Source of the DNA: Stentor coeruleus
Taxonomy: Eukaryota > Ciliophora > Heterotrichea > Heterotrichida > Stentoridae
NCBI GenBank assembly: GCA_001970955.1
Contig: MPUH01000094.1
Location: 46,075 to 110,074, forward strand
Length of the DNA: 64,000 nt
Reading direction: 5' to 3'
The position numbers and the translations under genes are program-made. Positions 17,972 through 28,268 of the stretch are shown here, one piece after another; the stretch's first letter is position 1; every line of letters begins with the position of its first letter. The notes beneath the pieces are model-generated. The model worked only from the letters and a program-made list of their open reading frames with translations. It was not told where the DNA came from and did not search any database.

Positions 17972-19119
17972 GCTGTTTAACTTCAAAAATTAACCTTTGG
18001 ATTAATATTTAAGTATTCTAAACCTTATTATTTGTTTTTTGATCTTTTATGAAATACACATTTTGTAAAAGCATTAAACTTAGTATATGAGAAAAATCTC
18101 TGCTAAGAAAATATCTATTAGCATAAAGATACTTATATATAGTCCTATATCATGAGATAAGCAGATTTCTTGGAATTCATAGAAAAAAGTCTCTTTATAC
18201 TTAAGGATCATTACAAAAATGTTTTCAGCTGCAAGCCTAGCACAAAGAATTATAAATCAAAACAATTATTGAGAAAATATATTATTTTCTATCAAATCCT
18301 TGATTTCCCTTTCAATTTTAGAAATAATTTCAAGGTTAATATAATTCCTTACATTCCTATAAAGTAATTGAATACTAGGCCGAGTTTTATTAACATTTTT
18401 CATTAGCTTTGATATTTGATTGAAGAAATGGTTTGTAAAAGTCCTTATAAATTTATTATATACTCAAAAAAATTGTTTAGATTCAAATAAATTTATAGTT
18501 TTCCGATGTTAAAATATATCTGGGTATTATAAATATTTTGAATATAATACATCCAATACGTTTATGAAAAAGAAAATTTAGAAATACTTTTATACTCTCA
18601 ACAAAATTTTTCTTAAGTTTTTGTTTCAACTGATCAATTCTGGACCATTTTAATATATACACAAAAATATTTGTTTATGCCAATACAAGTTAAGGATAAA
18701 TTATAACTGCAAGATATTTTTTTTTGGCGATATCGACTATTTAACAATTCTAAAATCAATATCAATAATTTCAATACGAATAATAGAAACTGCAATAAAC
18801 AAAAAATCTTTATCATATTCATTTTTGAAAATTATTATAAAATCCTAATCTTTAAAAGTACCCATTTAGCTTTAACTAAGAAAAAATTTGTATTATAATT
18901 TTCAATTATCTGAGATGTTATGACGATAATAAAATCATAACAATTTTTCCAGTGGATTACGAAATCCTATAATTTTTTATACAACCTATCGACTACCTGT
19001 AAAAGTTTATTCTTCTATCCATTAGGAAAACAAATAAAGCATAAACAATATTTTATACTCTAAAAAAAGTACTCCTTCATACCAACATATAATGAAATAT
19101 AGTAATTTTACATAAAAAA
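17972..19119. other. AT-rich intergenic region
   Basis: About 1.15 kb with no gene I can support. Two reading frames of 62-65 codons exist (18170-18367 and 18634-18822) but start at TTG or have biased, low-complexity products. No RNA gene or repeat seen. Confidence 0.5.
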
Positions 19120-19838
19120 ATGACTGAGAAACTGTTAAATGAATTAGTTGAATCAGTAAAGGATATTTAGGAAATCAAAGTTTGTGAACTATCCTCAATG
19201 ATCCAAGCTAGGGATTCAAATATTTTATCATTAGAATTACAAGTCGAGTTTTTGAAATTCCAGCTTATTAAAGAACGAACAAAAAGTAACATAAGTATTG
19301 GTTGCCAAACAGATATTCAAATAGAATATTCTGAAAAATATTCACAGACAATAGATAGGGNATCCAAGCTAGGGATTCAAATATTTTATCATTAGAATTA
19401 CAAGTCGAGTTTTTGAAATTCCAGCTTATTAAAGAACGAACAAAAAGTAACATAAGCATTGGTTGCCAAACAGATATTCAAATAGAATATTCTGAAAAAT
19501 ATTCACAGACAATAGATAGGGTTTTGAAAGATTCAGTTGAATGCCAAACTGAAGAAGAAGTTAGAGATATGATAAAAGAAAAACAAGTATGTGAAGAAAT
19601 GAATGAAAAATGTGCTGAAAAAAATGAGATTTGTATGGTTGATAAAGAGAATACAGTAGGTGTTAGGAAAAGTACTGGAAATGTTCCACAGGTTTATGTT
19701 AAGTTGAGAGATGAGATTAAGCAGCCAGTTAGTTTTATTTCAGCGATTAATTTTAGGTCGTTGTTATCTGTAAATGAAACAAAAATGAGAAGATCTTCAC
19801 TGATGGCTAGTGTGAAAGGAGAAAATTCACAGAGTTAG
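19120..19838 (+). CDS. Short coiled-coil hypothetical protein, spliced
   Basis: Exon 1 (ATG 19120 to 19155, 12 codons) is joined by a 15-nt intron at 19156-19170 (gtaaaggatatttag) to exon 2. The n at 19361 lies between 160-bp copies that differ by one base (T/C, about 19290 versus 19456). The 161-nt insertion shifts the frame; removal gives a protein of about 180 residues. It begins MTEKLLNELVES, has a short coiled coil around LSLELQVEFLKFQLIKERT, and two CQT motifs (IGCQTDIQIE, VECQTEEEV). Tail Ser-rich. No family recognised. Confidence 0.6.
19201..19521. repeat. Assembly join: 160-bp duplication around n at 19361
   Basis: 19201-19360 and 19362-19521 match except one T/C difference. The difference suggests that the two contig ends came from different alleles or macronuclear variants, which would explain why they were not merged. 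Confidence 0.9.
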
Positions 19839-20181
19839 ATGAGTATTTATAAATGCAGATTTTTCCTTTATGATAAATGCTTTAGGTTGTTAGTTTTTTT
19901 TTAGTATTGATGTGTAAGGATTATGAAAATATGATGTTTGGGTTAGGTATTTGTCATGATTTTAGATTTTTTTAAGAGAAATTATATACAAAAATAATCC
20001 TTTATAATAAAATTAGACTCTTAAAATAAACTTGCCCATTTTTCCAAGAAGATTATATGCTGCATCAGGATTACTCAAAACCTTGTAAATTAAGAAAATT
20101 ATTAACATAGTTTAGATATAAAAATCTTTTACAATCAGCATTCTATTTAATAAAATCAAAGTTATCTAAAAAGTCCATATA
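19839..20181. other. Intergenic spacer
   Basis: 343 bp between two plus-strand genes. The first part is G-rich and C-poor (3' side), the second part is C-richer (5' side). Nothing else seen. Confidence 0.5.
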
Positions 20182-21984
20182 ATGGAACGTACTCCTCGAT
20201 ATACCGAAACAATAAAAGACCTTGAAAACTCTAGAGCCAACATCCGTTTAGAACTCCAAGAACATGTTTATAGTCACTATATGAGGTTTATTGACATATT
20301 CAAAGAGTTTAAAGAAGTTCAATCAGTATCAATCGAATGCTACGACCCATGCTTCAATACAATCAAATCCTCATTAAAAGACCTTCTATCAACAGTCCAC
20401 GTAAAGAAAATGACTAGTTCAAGTTCAATAATCAAAGGTACAGCAGAATGGTGGCAAGAGCTTCCAGATGAACTTGACATGCTATTATCTGATGAGAAAT
20501 ACGAAGAATGCATTGGGATAATCGAAGAAGCTAAAAGTTTAAGTACAACATCAGAAACAGTTCATTTTAAACTAGAATTCGATGTTCATGTTTTAAAAGT
20601 TATAGAAACAATAGCAAAAGAGTTACAAAAATCTCAAGTTGTCGTCCCAGAAATATACATTGGATATTTAGTACGTTTAGGTGCCTTACCAGCAGCTGAA
20701 GATGCTTATTTTATAGGAAAATCCCAGCAATTAAAACTATATATGAGAAGGATAACAATAACAGAAACCCCAATTGAAGGGATCCCAAAACAATGCCAAA
20801 TCTTTGTCAGTCTGCTTAGAAGCACAGCAAGTGAAAGTATGAAAATCGGCCTAAACACAGCAAAACTTTATGACTGGATAACTAAAGAAGTTAAAGAAAT
20901 CGCCTGGGAAATCGGTGAAACCTTGCACATAGTCGAAAAAATCGATGAACTCGCCACAATTTTCAAAGAAATCCTCAAGAGTTTTGATGCTTTAGAACAA
21001 CTTGGTTTATCTTTATCCATAACTTTCCAATACTCTTTTATCCCATTTGTCCAAAGAAGAATACAAGAACTTTATGTTAAAGAAGAAGGTAAAGTGGAAG
21101 TTGATATAGCAGGTGAGCTTTGGAAACCACAAGTTATTCAAGTTGAAGGATCTAGAGTTGTATTAAGATTATCATCATCATGTTGGGGATTATATCAACA
21201 AATAAGTAGGATATTACAAGATTGTATATTGTTTTATGATGATCATTTAAAATGTTTTGCAGCACTTGTGCCTTTATTTTTAAAGACTATGAATGCTTTA
21301 TTAGAAAAATATTTGGCTTCTGATAAATTTGATGATAGAAAAGACCCGAAAATTGTTATGGTTATCGTGGGGAATTTTTGGAATCTTGGAGGTTTGATGC
21401 CTGTACTTTGTAAGTCGATATGTGATAAGCTTAGAATACCAAATTTAGAATTACCGGATATAATGACTATAGAAACTGATGCTTTGATAAGAGGTGATGA
21501 TACTTTACATTCATTTGCACAGGCTAAATGGACTGAAGAGATACCTGTTTATTTGAATTCTTTGCATAATATAAACAAATTACAGTCCCCTGATGAAGTT
21601 AAAGGGGTTTTGAATAATAAACATTGCAGTTTTATTAAAGAAGGTATTGAAACTGTTGCAAGTTCTACTGATAGAAACCCAAAAAGAATAGAAAAATATT
21701 GTACGATTATGGTTGAGACATATATTCATATTATAAATGATCTTTTACATCTTATCGGAGGGAATTTCGAGTTTTCTGAGTTCGCTTTGCCTGCTTTTCA
21801 ACAACTTATAACTGATTTTTATATTTTAGATATTTTATGCACAAATCATGATGTTGATGTAGGGATTCAGAGACTTATAAAAAAACTCCTTCATTCTTAT
21901 GTTAAGAAAAAAAACACTGAAGAAATGCTTTTAAAATACAAGGATGATGATTATAAAGCAATTTATTCTAGGGTTTTCCATTAG
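20182..21984 (+). CDS. EXO84: Exocyst complex subunit Exo84
   Basis: 600 residues, helical throughout with no membrane segment. The segment WWQELPDELDMLLSDEKYEECIGIIEEA (around 90-117) is the characteristic start of the C-terminal helical-bundle region of Exo84/EXOC8, and downstream periodic helices fit the cullin-repeat rods of exocyst subunits. The N-terminal 80 residues (HYMRFIDIFKEFKEVQSV...) correspond to the coiled coil preceding it. I see no PH domain, so the protein resembles the plant and protist form. The exocyst tethers secretory vesicles at the plasma membrane. Confidence 0.75.
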   Translation: MERTPRYTETIKDLENSRANIRLELQEHVYSHYMRFIDIFKEFKEVQSVSIECYDPCFNTIKSSLKDLLSTVHVKKMTSSSSIIKGTAEWWQELPDELDMLLSDEKYEECIGIIEEAKSLSTTSETVHFKLEFDVHVLKVIETIAKELQKSQVVVPEIYIGYLVRLGALPAAEDAYFIGKSQQLKLYMRRITITETPIEGIPKQCQIFVSLLRSTASESMKIGLNTAKLYDWITKEVKEIAWEIGETLHIVEKIDELATIFKEILKSFDALEQLGLSLSITFQYSFIPFVQRRIQELYVKEEGKVEVDIAGELWKPQVIQVEGSRVVLRLSSSCWGLYQQISRILQDCILFYDDHLKCFAALVPLFLKTMNALLEKYLASDKFDDRKDPKIVMVIVGNFWNLGGLMPVLCKSICDKLRIPNLELPDIMTIETDALIRGDDTLHSFAQAKWTEEIPVYLNSLHNINKLQSPDEVKGVLNNKHCSFIKEGIETVASSTDRNPKRIEKYCTIMVETYIHIINDLLHLIGGNFEFSEFALPAFQQLITDFYILDILCTNHDVDVGIQRLIKKLLHSYVKKKNTEEMLLKYKDDDYKAIYSRVFH

Positions 21985-22200
21985 TAGAATGCTTAAGTTA
22001 TAATCCATTTTTTTAATTTGTGTTGGTATAAAGTTTTATAGTTTAAACCAATCTTTATTTTATATTTTACCTTAGATTCTTATTTACTAAATCTGAAATT
22101 TTAATTCATGTATAAATTTAAAATCCCATAATATTAACCATATTTTTCTCTTAACCCAAATTTCATAAGAATCATAATATTAATCTTAAAACCTATAACA

Positions 22201-23160
22201 CTATAACTTAACTGGAACCTGAACTGTAAAAGTATATCCAGATAGTAATTCAATATTCTGACTTCGCAAGCTATTAAGGTTATCAAAATGCGTGGCGAAA
22301 TCATCAGGTGTTGATATTGAAAATTCTACCTCTTGTATCACCCCTAAAACCTTATAAATATGTTTTAAAAATTGGCCAACAAGATGAGCTTGTTCATAAA
22401 TCTCTTCACTTAAAACCTGTCTTCCAGGCCCATCAGCCCATTTTTCATAAAACTCATCAAAAGCGACATCTCCTTCAATTTGCAACTCTTCAGCTAACTC
22501 ATCAACTGTTAAGTCCATATTTGTCCCTGTGAATTCTCTCATAAGATCATGAAGGGACAAACGAGATATAGTAGGGACTTCTGATTCAGTTGCTATCATA
22601 TCAAATGCTTCTTTTAACTGGTTTTTCAAATTTGATTCACGTTTTACATCGTTTAAATATTTATCAACAGGTCTTCTTACTTCATCATAAATAGGTGTTC
22701 CTTCAAGATCATCTAAAGTTTTTCCAGCTAAATAGTCAGCTAAAGTTATGATGTTTTCTCTAAATCCATTGTTATATGGTCCTTCTAAGAACCTTACACA
22801 TATATCAAAACCTTTCTTTTTGATTTCCATCATCCGGCTTATAAACTCACTTACCACAAAACCATTAGGTGTTAATTCAAGTAAACTTTTCCCAGCATTT
22901 TGTTCCATAGACATATCAACAACTATTGCTGCACAATCCCATACAGGTAAGTTTATTTTTCTAGTAATTGAGAACTTTTCTTTTATTGTGAATTTGAGGC
23001 AGTGAAGCAATTGGGGAGGCAAACTTATGTCGGATTCAATAACTTTTCTTGTCCCTATGAGAATCAAATCCCCAGCTTGGATTCTTTTTCTGAACTCGAC
23101 TAAGTTTAAAGCGTCTGGGTTTCGTTTTTTGACTTCTTCTTTTGCAGCCCTGTTACCCAT
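22201..23160 (-). CDS. Possible inactive papain-fold (permuted NlpC/P60-like) protein with myristoylation signal
   Basis: 319 residues from the ATG at 23160, chosen over an upstream in-frame Met because it gives MGNRAAKEE, an N-myristoylation consensus, and avoids overlap with the opposite gene. The segment IQAGDLILIGTRK...WDCAAIVVDM...LLELTPNGFVVSEFISRM resembles the GDLI...WDH.GIVV...LLEAT.GV pattern of circularly permuted papain-like proteins. The position usually held by the catalytic His is Cys, and no catalytic CSE-type motif appears later, so enzymatic activity is doubtful. The C-terminal third is acidic and helical with degenerate EF-hand character (DLTVDELAEELQIEGDVAFDE). Assignment by pattern only. 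Confidence 0.5.
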   Translation of the reverse strand: MGNRAAKEEVKKRNPDALNLVEFRKRIQAGDLILIGTRKVIESDISLPPQLLHCLKFTIKEKFSITRKINLPVWDCAAIVVDMSMEQNAGKSLLELTPNGFVVSEFISRMMEIKKKGFDICVRFLEGPYNNGFRENIITLADYLAGKTLDDLEGTPIYDEVRRPVDKYLNDVKRESNLKNQLKEAFDMIATESEVPTISRLSLHDLMREFTGTNMDLTVDELAEELQIEGDVAFDEFYEKWADGPGRQVLSEEIYEQAHLVGQFLKHIYKVLGVIQEVEFSISTPDDFATHFDNLNSLRSQNIELLSGYTFTVQVPVKL

Positions 23161-23165
23161 ATAAT

Positions 23166-24221
23166 ATGTCCATGAAATCTTTGGGTACTTTTGTAACTGG
23201 GGTGGATTTGGATAAGCCCCAGGCACAGCCTGGGGAAACTTTACCGAAGAAGGTTTTTAAATTACAAGAAGCTGTGCCTCCTAATGAAATGAAATCAGAA
23301 TATGAACCTTTACCTGATAACGTAATTTCGAATTTAAATAGAGTTATTGATAATGTAGGGAAAGATAAAAAACCAAAGAAACTATGGATGAAATACTTCA
23401 AATCACATGAAAACATATCAATTATAAGCAATTTTTTTTGGTATTACCTTTGTAAGCTTCTGCACAATAGTAAATATATATCCATAGAAGAACAACTTTT
23501 AGATCGTATTGCTGTGAAATATGTTGAACTTTATGTTAGTGTCGAAGCTAACTATAGAGATCTTTTTTTTCAAACATATTACGACTGTTTAGCCCAAGCT
23601 GTTTTTTATTCATTTTTCTTTGCATATCCTCAGTCAAGAAGTTTTATTGTATCAGAAGAATTTATGAGTAATCTTTTTAGTATGATGTCAGAAGAAATTA
23701 CTGGTATGCCAGTCTGTAATTTGGGTTATGAAAAATGGAGTTTAGATCTAGGTGCAGGGAATATTCTCTTAAATAAAAACCCTTCATTAAGTATAAACAG
23801 AAGCTCATTGCCAGTATTGCCAGGAATTCATCAGAAAAAAAAACTTTTACATATGAAATATAGTCCTCTTGTTGACAGATATATGAAAAGCAAACATTAT
23901 GAAGGTTATAACATTGTAAGTAATTGGAAAATCAGATACACGATGAGGAACCCAAAACAAAGGGAAGTTGCGTGTAAAATGAACAGTTATAGGAATTTAG
24001 CGATGAAAACTGTGGAAAATACAAGAAAAAGGTTTGAAGAATATGAAGAAGCTAGTAGGGTGATTGATAATGAATTATTAGCGAATAAAAAGTATATGCA
24101 GAAAGTGACTAATTTGATGGAAACTAGAACAAAAGCTATTATAGAGCACAACCCACGAGAGTACGCTAATTTATTAGTATCTTTGCGTGGTCAATGGCCA
24201 CATTTCGAAGCTGAAACTTAG
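23166..24221 (+). CDS. FAM227-like (FWWh domain) protein
   Basis: About 351 residues. The start is taken at 23166 (MSMKSLGTF) or 23172. The core has FFWYYLCKLL followed by a helical stretch and FYSFFFAYPQSRSF, the signature of the FAM227/FWWh family, whose members are found in ciliated eukaryotes and are linked to cilia or sperm. The C-terminus is basic and helical (ENTRKRFEEYEEASRVI). Its start lies only 5-11 bp from the start codon of the oppositely oriented gene, so the two must share a minimal promoter or have overlapping 5' ends. Confidence 0.7.
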   Translation: MSMKSLGTFVTGVDLDKPQAQPGETLPKKVFKLQEAVPPNEMKSEYEPLPDNVISNLNRVIDNVGKDKKPKKLWMKYFKSHENISIISNFFWYYLCKLLHNSKYISIEEQLLDRIAVKYVELYVSVEANYRDLFFQTYYDCLAQAVFYSFFFAYPQSRSFIVSEEFMSNLFSMMSEEITGMPVCNLGYEKWSLDLGAGNILLNKNPSLSINRSSLPVLPGIHQKKKLLHMKYSPLVDRYMKSKHYEGYNIVSNWKIRYTMRNPKQREVACKMNSYRNLAMKTVENTRKRFEEYEEASRVIDNELLANKKYMQKVTNLMETRTKAIIEHNPREYANLLVSLRGQWPHFEAET

Positions 24222-24376
24222 TCAGATGAAGCAATTTCATTTCATAATATTCCTTGTTAATAATACTAATAAGAAATATATATAATTTTTTTATAAAAAC
24301 CTGATTTTTACCTAAAGTTTCAGTCAGATTATCATTTTCATTATAAAATTACGTCCCAATATTTATTCTTATATAC

Positions 24377-25186
24377 CTAATCAATTTTAATCGGTTCAAT
24401 TTCTTCCATCAAAGTACTATGGCGTGATAACTTAGTTAGCAAAGGATGATCAGAAGCATTAATCATCCCTTTAAGCTTATGAAGATAGTTTCCATACTGC
24501 TCTTGGGAAATAAACAAATTCCAATGCAGACTCGATGTAAGTTGTTTTTCCAAAAAATTCGTCGATAACAACGAAAAGAAAGGGTAAATCATTGAAAAGT
24601 CTGTATTCGCAATACTCAAATCCTCCAGCATTTTCCCAGCCAATAATAACGCGGCATACACAATTGGTCTCCAGTTTTCTTTATTTAAACTAATTTCTTC
24701 TTCATACATAATCCTATCAACATATATAAGCATCATAAGTAAACATTCATTTTGTATACCCAGTCTATCAAAAATAGGTCTAATAAAATCAGAAATTTTA
24801 CTCGCTGTAGGGAAATTCGTCTCAGGGACAAGATTTTTCTGTTCATAAGCGAAAAAAGGCATAATATCACAAGGGTGGGTTAATATAATATTCATCCACC
24901 TAAATAAATCTTACTTTTTCTTCAAAAATTGTTGTTCATTAAAAGCAGCACTTGCTGGGTTCTGAGGTTTTCTCTGTCCGATTTTGATATAATTCAACAA
25001 GATTCTACTAACCATATGGAGGATTTCATCCATCTCATCTTTGATTGATGTGATTGAGTCATTTCTAGCAAGTTCATCATCAGCAAAAGGGGCATGGGAA
25101 GGTAAACCAGGTGATGGGGAAGGGTAGTATTCGACCATACTAGCGCTTTGTTCATTTAGAGACTTATTAGAATAAGAATTTCCCAT
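24377..25186 (-). CDS. CCNY: Cyclin Y-like protein
   Basis: Exon 1 (25186-24915) and exon 2 (24899-24377) are joined by a 15-nt intron at 24900-24914 (gtaagatttatttag); splicing gives QFLKKKWMNIILTHP and 264 residues. The cyclin box (about 100-240) includes FIRPIFDRLGIQNECLLMMLIYVDR and WRPIVYAALLLAGKMLEDLS, like animal cyclin Y. The N-terminus MGNSYSNKS is a myristoylation signal, and cyclin Y proteins are likewise membrane-anchored by N-myristoylation and activate CDK14/16-type kinases. Its ATG is 5 nt downstream of the Derlin stop codon. Confidence 0.85.
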
Positions 25187-25191
25187 TTTTA

Positions 25192-25902
25192 TTAGCCTAG
25201 TCTATGGCCCCTTCCAACAAAACCTGGGTTTTGGGCTCTGGCGACACGTGGTTGTTTGATTTTTGATATAAGTTTTTCAAAAAACATCGGGGGAACTAAA
25301 AGGTCGTAACCATAATCCTGAGGAACTTTTTCCTTTAATAAATAAAAAACTTCACCGACTACTAAACCAATCAGATCTATAATGATTGATTGCTTCATGA
25401 GTAAAGATAATCCTAAAAGGACAAAGGGTAAATGCACACCTTTAACTTGAAAACCCCAGAAAAAATTGGTAAGAATTTCAGGCTCATAACGACTCCAAGC
25501 GTAAATTATGGCAAAAATCAGAGAAAAACTAAGGATTTTTATATTGGCAAACCATGCTAAAGGGAAAAGACTTGCCATCATAAAAAGGATACCCCAATAT
25601 AAACTTATTGGATTGTTTTGGTATAAAGGTAAAGTTTCAAGGGCTCTAGAGAATCTTACTCTGTATGTTTATTACAAGAATGAAATTTCAATCATCCATT
25701 CGAAACTAAAATCCCCAAAGTAAACTAGACATGTGAAAATCCTCCAAATCTCGAAATTGTAAAATATTTTTTCAGGAAGGAAAATGTAATAATATGGATC
25801 TATAATTTCAAGACTTGATAAAATAGTTGCGATTGATGATATTGTTAGATAAACTCTTGTGAAATCAGGTAGGGAGTAATACCACGCGTCAATCGTTGAC
25901 AT
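25192..25902 (-). CDS. DERL: Derlin (ER-associated degradation membrane protein)
   Basis: Exon 1 (25902-25676) and exon 2 (25660-25192) are joined by a 15-nt intron at 25661-25675 (gtaataaacatacag), giving 231 residues. Derlin hallmarks are visible: WYYSLPDFTRVYLT at the start, EIWRIFTCLVYFGDFSF, RFSRALE, and four or more hydrophobic segments including LFMMASLFPLAWF and ILSFSLIFAIIYAWSRY. Derlins are inactive rhomboid-fold proteins that help extract misfolded proteins from the ER. The C-terminal tail ends GFVGRGHRLG, close to a SHP box (F-x-G-x-G-x-x-L) that binds p97/Cdc48. Confidence 0.93.
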
Positions 25903-26135
25903 TTTTATTTTTAGATTTAGTTTAAATAGTAGAAAAGTAAGGGAATATGATAAAATAAGGTTAAATTTTTAAGGTTTTAATTAGAAACATTTTAAGAGTT
26001 ATTGAGAAAGATGTGAAAATACTTTAAAGGTTAGGAGTTTTATAATTATAAAGGAAAATTGTAAATGGTTTATTATAGTAAATATAATATTGTGATTTTA
26101 GTATAATTTTAATCACTTATTAAAATACATTTAAA

Positions 26136-26675
26136 TCAAGTACACTTCGTATAAGGAGATATAGACCGATTAGCTTTCAAAGCTTTACGTGTCCTTGGGA
26201 GTTTACTCTGCTGTAAATTCGTGGATTTATTCGGACTCACCAAATTTTTAACATTATTTTCTTGGTTTTCTTTCATAATCATTTTCAGTTCTTTATTACT
26301 TCCCAATAAAGATCTCATCATATTCAAAAGTTTATCCTTTTCCTCACACTCTTTACGTAATTTTTGTATCTCATGTTGCAAAGATACAAATTTCTCACTT
26401 TCTACATGTTTATGCATTTCAGTATGTGTTGCATAAAGCCTAGAAAAATCAGCATTTTTGTCTTGTTTAAGTTTTTCATTTTCTTTTTTAAGCCTTTGTC
26501 GATCTTCATTAACAATTTCAAGTTGCGCTTTTAGTTCGTTTATTTGATTGACAAAAACATTTGTGTTTACTCGATCAGATTCAGTTTCACTTAGTAAGTT
26601 GAATGTGCCTAAATCTAAACTTGGGGGAGACAAAGGTATGTTTAACGGAAATTTTGTTTGATTATTTGGTTCCAT
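26136..26675 (-). CDS. Coiled-coil hypothetical protein
   Basis: 179 residues with a single coiled coil from about 38 to 140 (VNQINELKAQLEIVNEDRQRLKKENEKL and continuing), flanked by a Pro-rich N-terminus and a basic C-terminus (RTRKALKANRSISPY). It ends in TGA (26136-26138), one of three small genes here using that stop. No family recognised. Confidence 0.6.
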   Translation of the reverse strand: MEPNNQTKFPLNIPLSPPSLDLGTFNLLSETESDRVNTNVFVNQINELKAQLEIVNEDRQRLKKENEKLKQDKNADFSRLYATHTEMHKHVESEKFVSLQHEIQKLRKECEEKDKLLNMMRSLLGSNKELKMIMKENQENNVKNLVSPNKSTNLQQSKLPRTRKALKANRSISPYTKCT

Positions 26676-26719
26676 TACTATTTATATGTTACTTTTTGAT
26701 ATGGATTATGAGTTGTTTC

Positions 26720-26909
26720 ATGATGAAGAATTAAGATAATAATAGGTTTAGGGATAGGATTTAAGAGAATTTTTTTATAGGTGAGGATATGGAATAGTTT
26801 TTTTAGAGAAATGAAATATTAAGGTTTAAAGAGATTTTTGGTGAAGGTGGGATAAGGTGTAAGTTTTTAAGATAATTGATTTTTAATTGAAGAATGTATT
26901 GAAAATTGG
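26720..26909 (-). promoter_or_regulatory. 190-base C-free (coding-strand G-free) tract upstream of a minus-strand gene
   Basis: No C on the plus strand for 190 consecutive bases, hence no G on the minus strand. It lies 45 bp upstream of the start codon at 26675 and mirrors the G-free tract upstream of the PLK gene. No other feature is seen in the 320-bp spacer. Confidence 0.55.
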
Positions 26910-26995
26910 CAAGTTTTTTTTTTAGTGAATTGTGATGATTGGTAAAATTAGTGAATTGAAAAATTTGACTTAAAATATATTGTGCTGAAAATTAA

Positions 26996-27334
26996 TCATA
27001 AATATATACTATTATTCTCCCCTAGCATATCATTGAGGATTTTCAAATAACCTTGAAAGCGGATTATGGTAACTGAGTTTTCTTCAATAATTGGAAGTAG
27101 TTCTTTATCATCATAATCTTTAATTTCACTATTTGTCTCTTCTAATTTGCATATAGCTCTTTCAAACCTTGATCTTTCAGACCTTAAGTACTCAGGGTTG
27201 ATTAATCCTTTTTCTCTAAGTTCTCTTTCATATTCATCAGCCGTATACACTATAATCTCATCACTATTATCCCGAGGCTTACTTTTTCTGTAGTCAGTAA
27301 TATAAACCCCTGGAATTATAGTATTTTCCATCAT
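26996..27334 (-). CDS. Small hypothetical protein
   Basis: 112 residues, MMENTIIPGVYITDYRKS..., mixed charge with a helical C-terminal half (RSERSRFERAICKLEETNSEIKDY) and no membrane segment. Ends in TGA (26996-26998). Divergent from the next plus-strand gene, 134 bp apart. No family recognised. Confidence 0.5.
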   Translation of the reverse strand: MMENTIIPGVYITDYRKSKPRDNSDEIIVYTADEYERELREKGLINPEYLRSERSRFERAICKLEETNSEIKDYDDKELLPIIEENSVTIIRFQGYLKILNDMLGENNSIYL

Positions 27335-27468
27335 AACCTTATTATTAAGATTAAGTTTATTATAAAGTTACAAATCCCTATATCAAAAAATTAAAATTTC
27401 ATTACACAACTTACAAATAAAATCATCATCCATAGTCCTTTCCTGAATTCCTAACTATGAAATAATAA

Positions 27469-28122
27469 ATGGCTTTATCAAGTCTTAGCAAAATCTTATC
27501 AGACAAAATAAGCTACTTTTCCAACTGGAAGTTCAATTTCCAAAAAACAAGGGTAATCGATTCTCTAAGGTACATAGATGAGGCTCTTTTAAAATTAGTA
27601 GAATCCCCATTTTATGTAAAAATCAACCGAGGTGAGATTTTTTACAATCGATTTCCTGATGGGGATATTTCAAGCCATAAATGGACTCTTTTCTATGAAG
27701 AAGCTCTTTTTTTGAACCACGTCATAGAAAATTGGGAATTCGATATAAACAAACTATCAAAATATGAGCAAATTGACTATAAATTAGCTGCATCAAAACT
27801 AAAAAAATGGAATCAGGTTAAGAATATAATGCAAGATATTGAAGCATTTGTTGGGGAAATTATGAGAGTTGTGACAATTAGAAATACTTCTAGAAGTCCA
27901 TTGGGGTATAATCATTATAAATTCCCTCAGTATGAATGGAGTATTGTCGCTAGATATCATATTATTGCCCAACAATTAGAACCTTATCCTGAGTGGCTGA
28001 CTAAGTTTAAAAATGAAGTCGAACCTTATGTAAAGCTGTTATCTGATCTTTCTCCTGTTCCATTAGGATTTTATCCAATTGAAGTTTACAGAGGTATTGA
28101 TTTGCATAAATATTTTAAGTAA
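27469..28122 (+). CDS. Hypothetical protein
   Basis: 217 residues, uninterrupted, with an aromatic-rich, apparently globular composition (many W, Y and F), for example YNHYKFPQYEWSIVARYHII. No signal peptide, membrane segment or recognised motif. ATG chosen at MALSSLSKIL, directly after a G-poor leader. Confidence 0.6.
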   Translation: MALSSLSKILSDKISYFSNWKFNFQKTRVIDSLRYIDEALLKLVESPFYVKINRGEIFYNRFPDGDISSHKWTLFYEEALFLNHVIENWEFDINKLSKYEQIDYKLAASKLKKWNQVKNIMQDIEAFVGEIMRVVTIRNTSRSPLGYNHYKFPQYEWSIVARYHIIAQQLEPYPEWLTKFKNEVEPYVKLLSDLSPVPLGFYPIEVYRGIDLHKYFK

Positions 28123-28268
28123 TTTCTAGATCTTTACCAAAAAAGCATCATAATTCACATAAACACAACTTGAAAAACTCATTTTATAATTTATTATTTT
28201 CAAACATCTCTATAAAATCATAAGGTATTTTAAATTTTCAAAAAAACCCTCAGCTTAATAATTATTAA

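Noticed and set aside
18170-18367. 65-codon ORF
   Set aside because: Starts at TTG, biased composition, in AT-rich spacer, no short-intron link to other exons.
18634-18822. 62-codon minus-strand ORF
   Set aside because: Low-complexity Leu/Ile-rich product expected from AT-rich DNA; no supporting context.
23142-23165. Upstream in-frame Met for the FAM227-like gene and Met at 23226 for the opposite gene
   Set aside because: Using both would make the coding regions overlap by about 85 bp; the inner starts give a myristoylation consensus on one side and avoid overlap.
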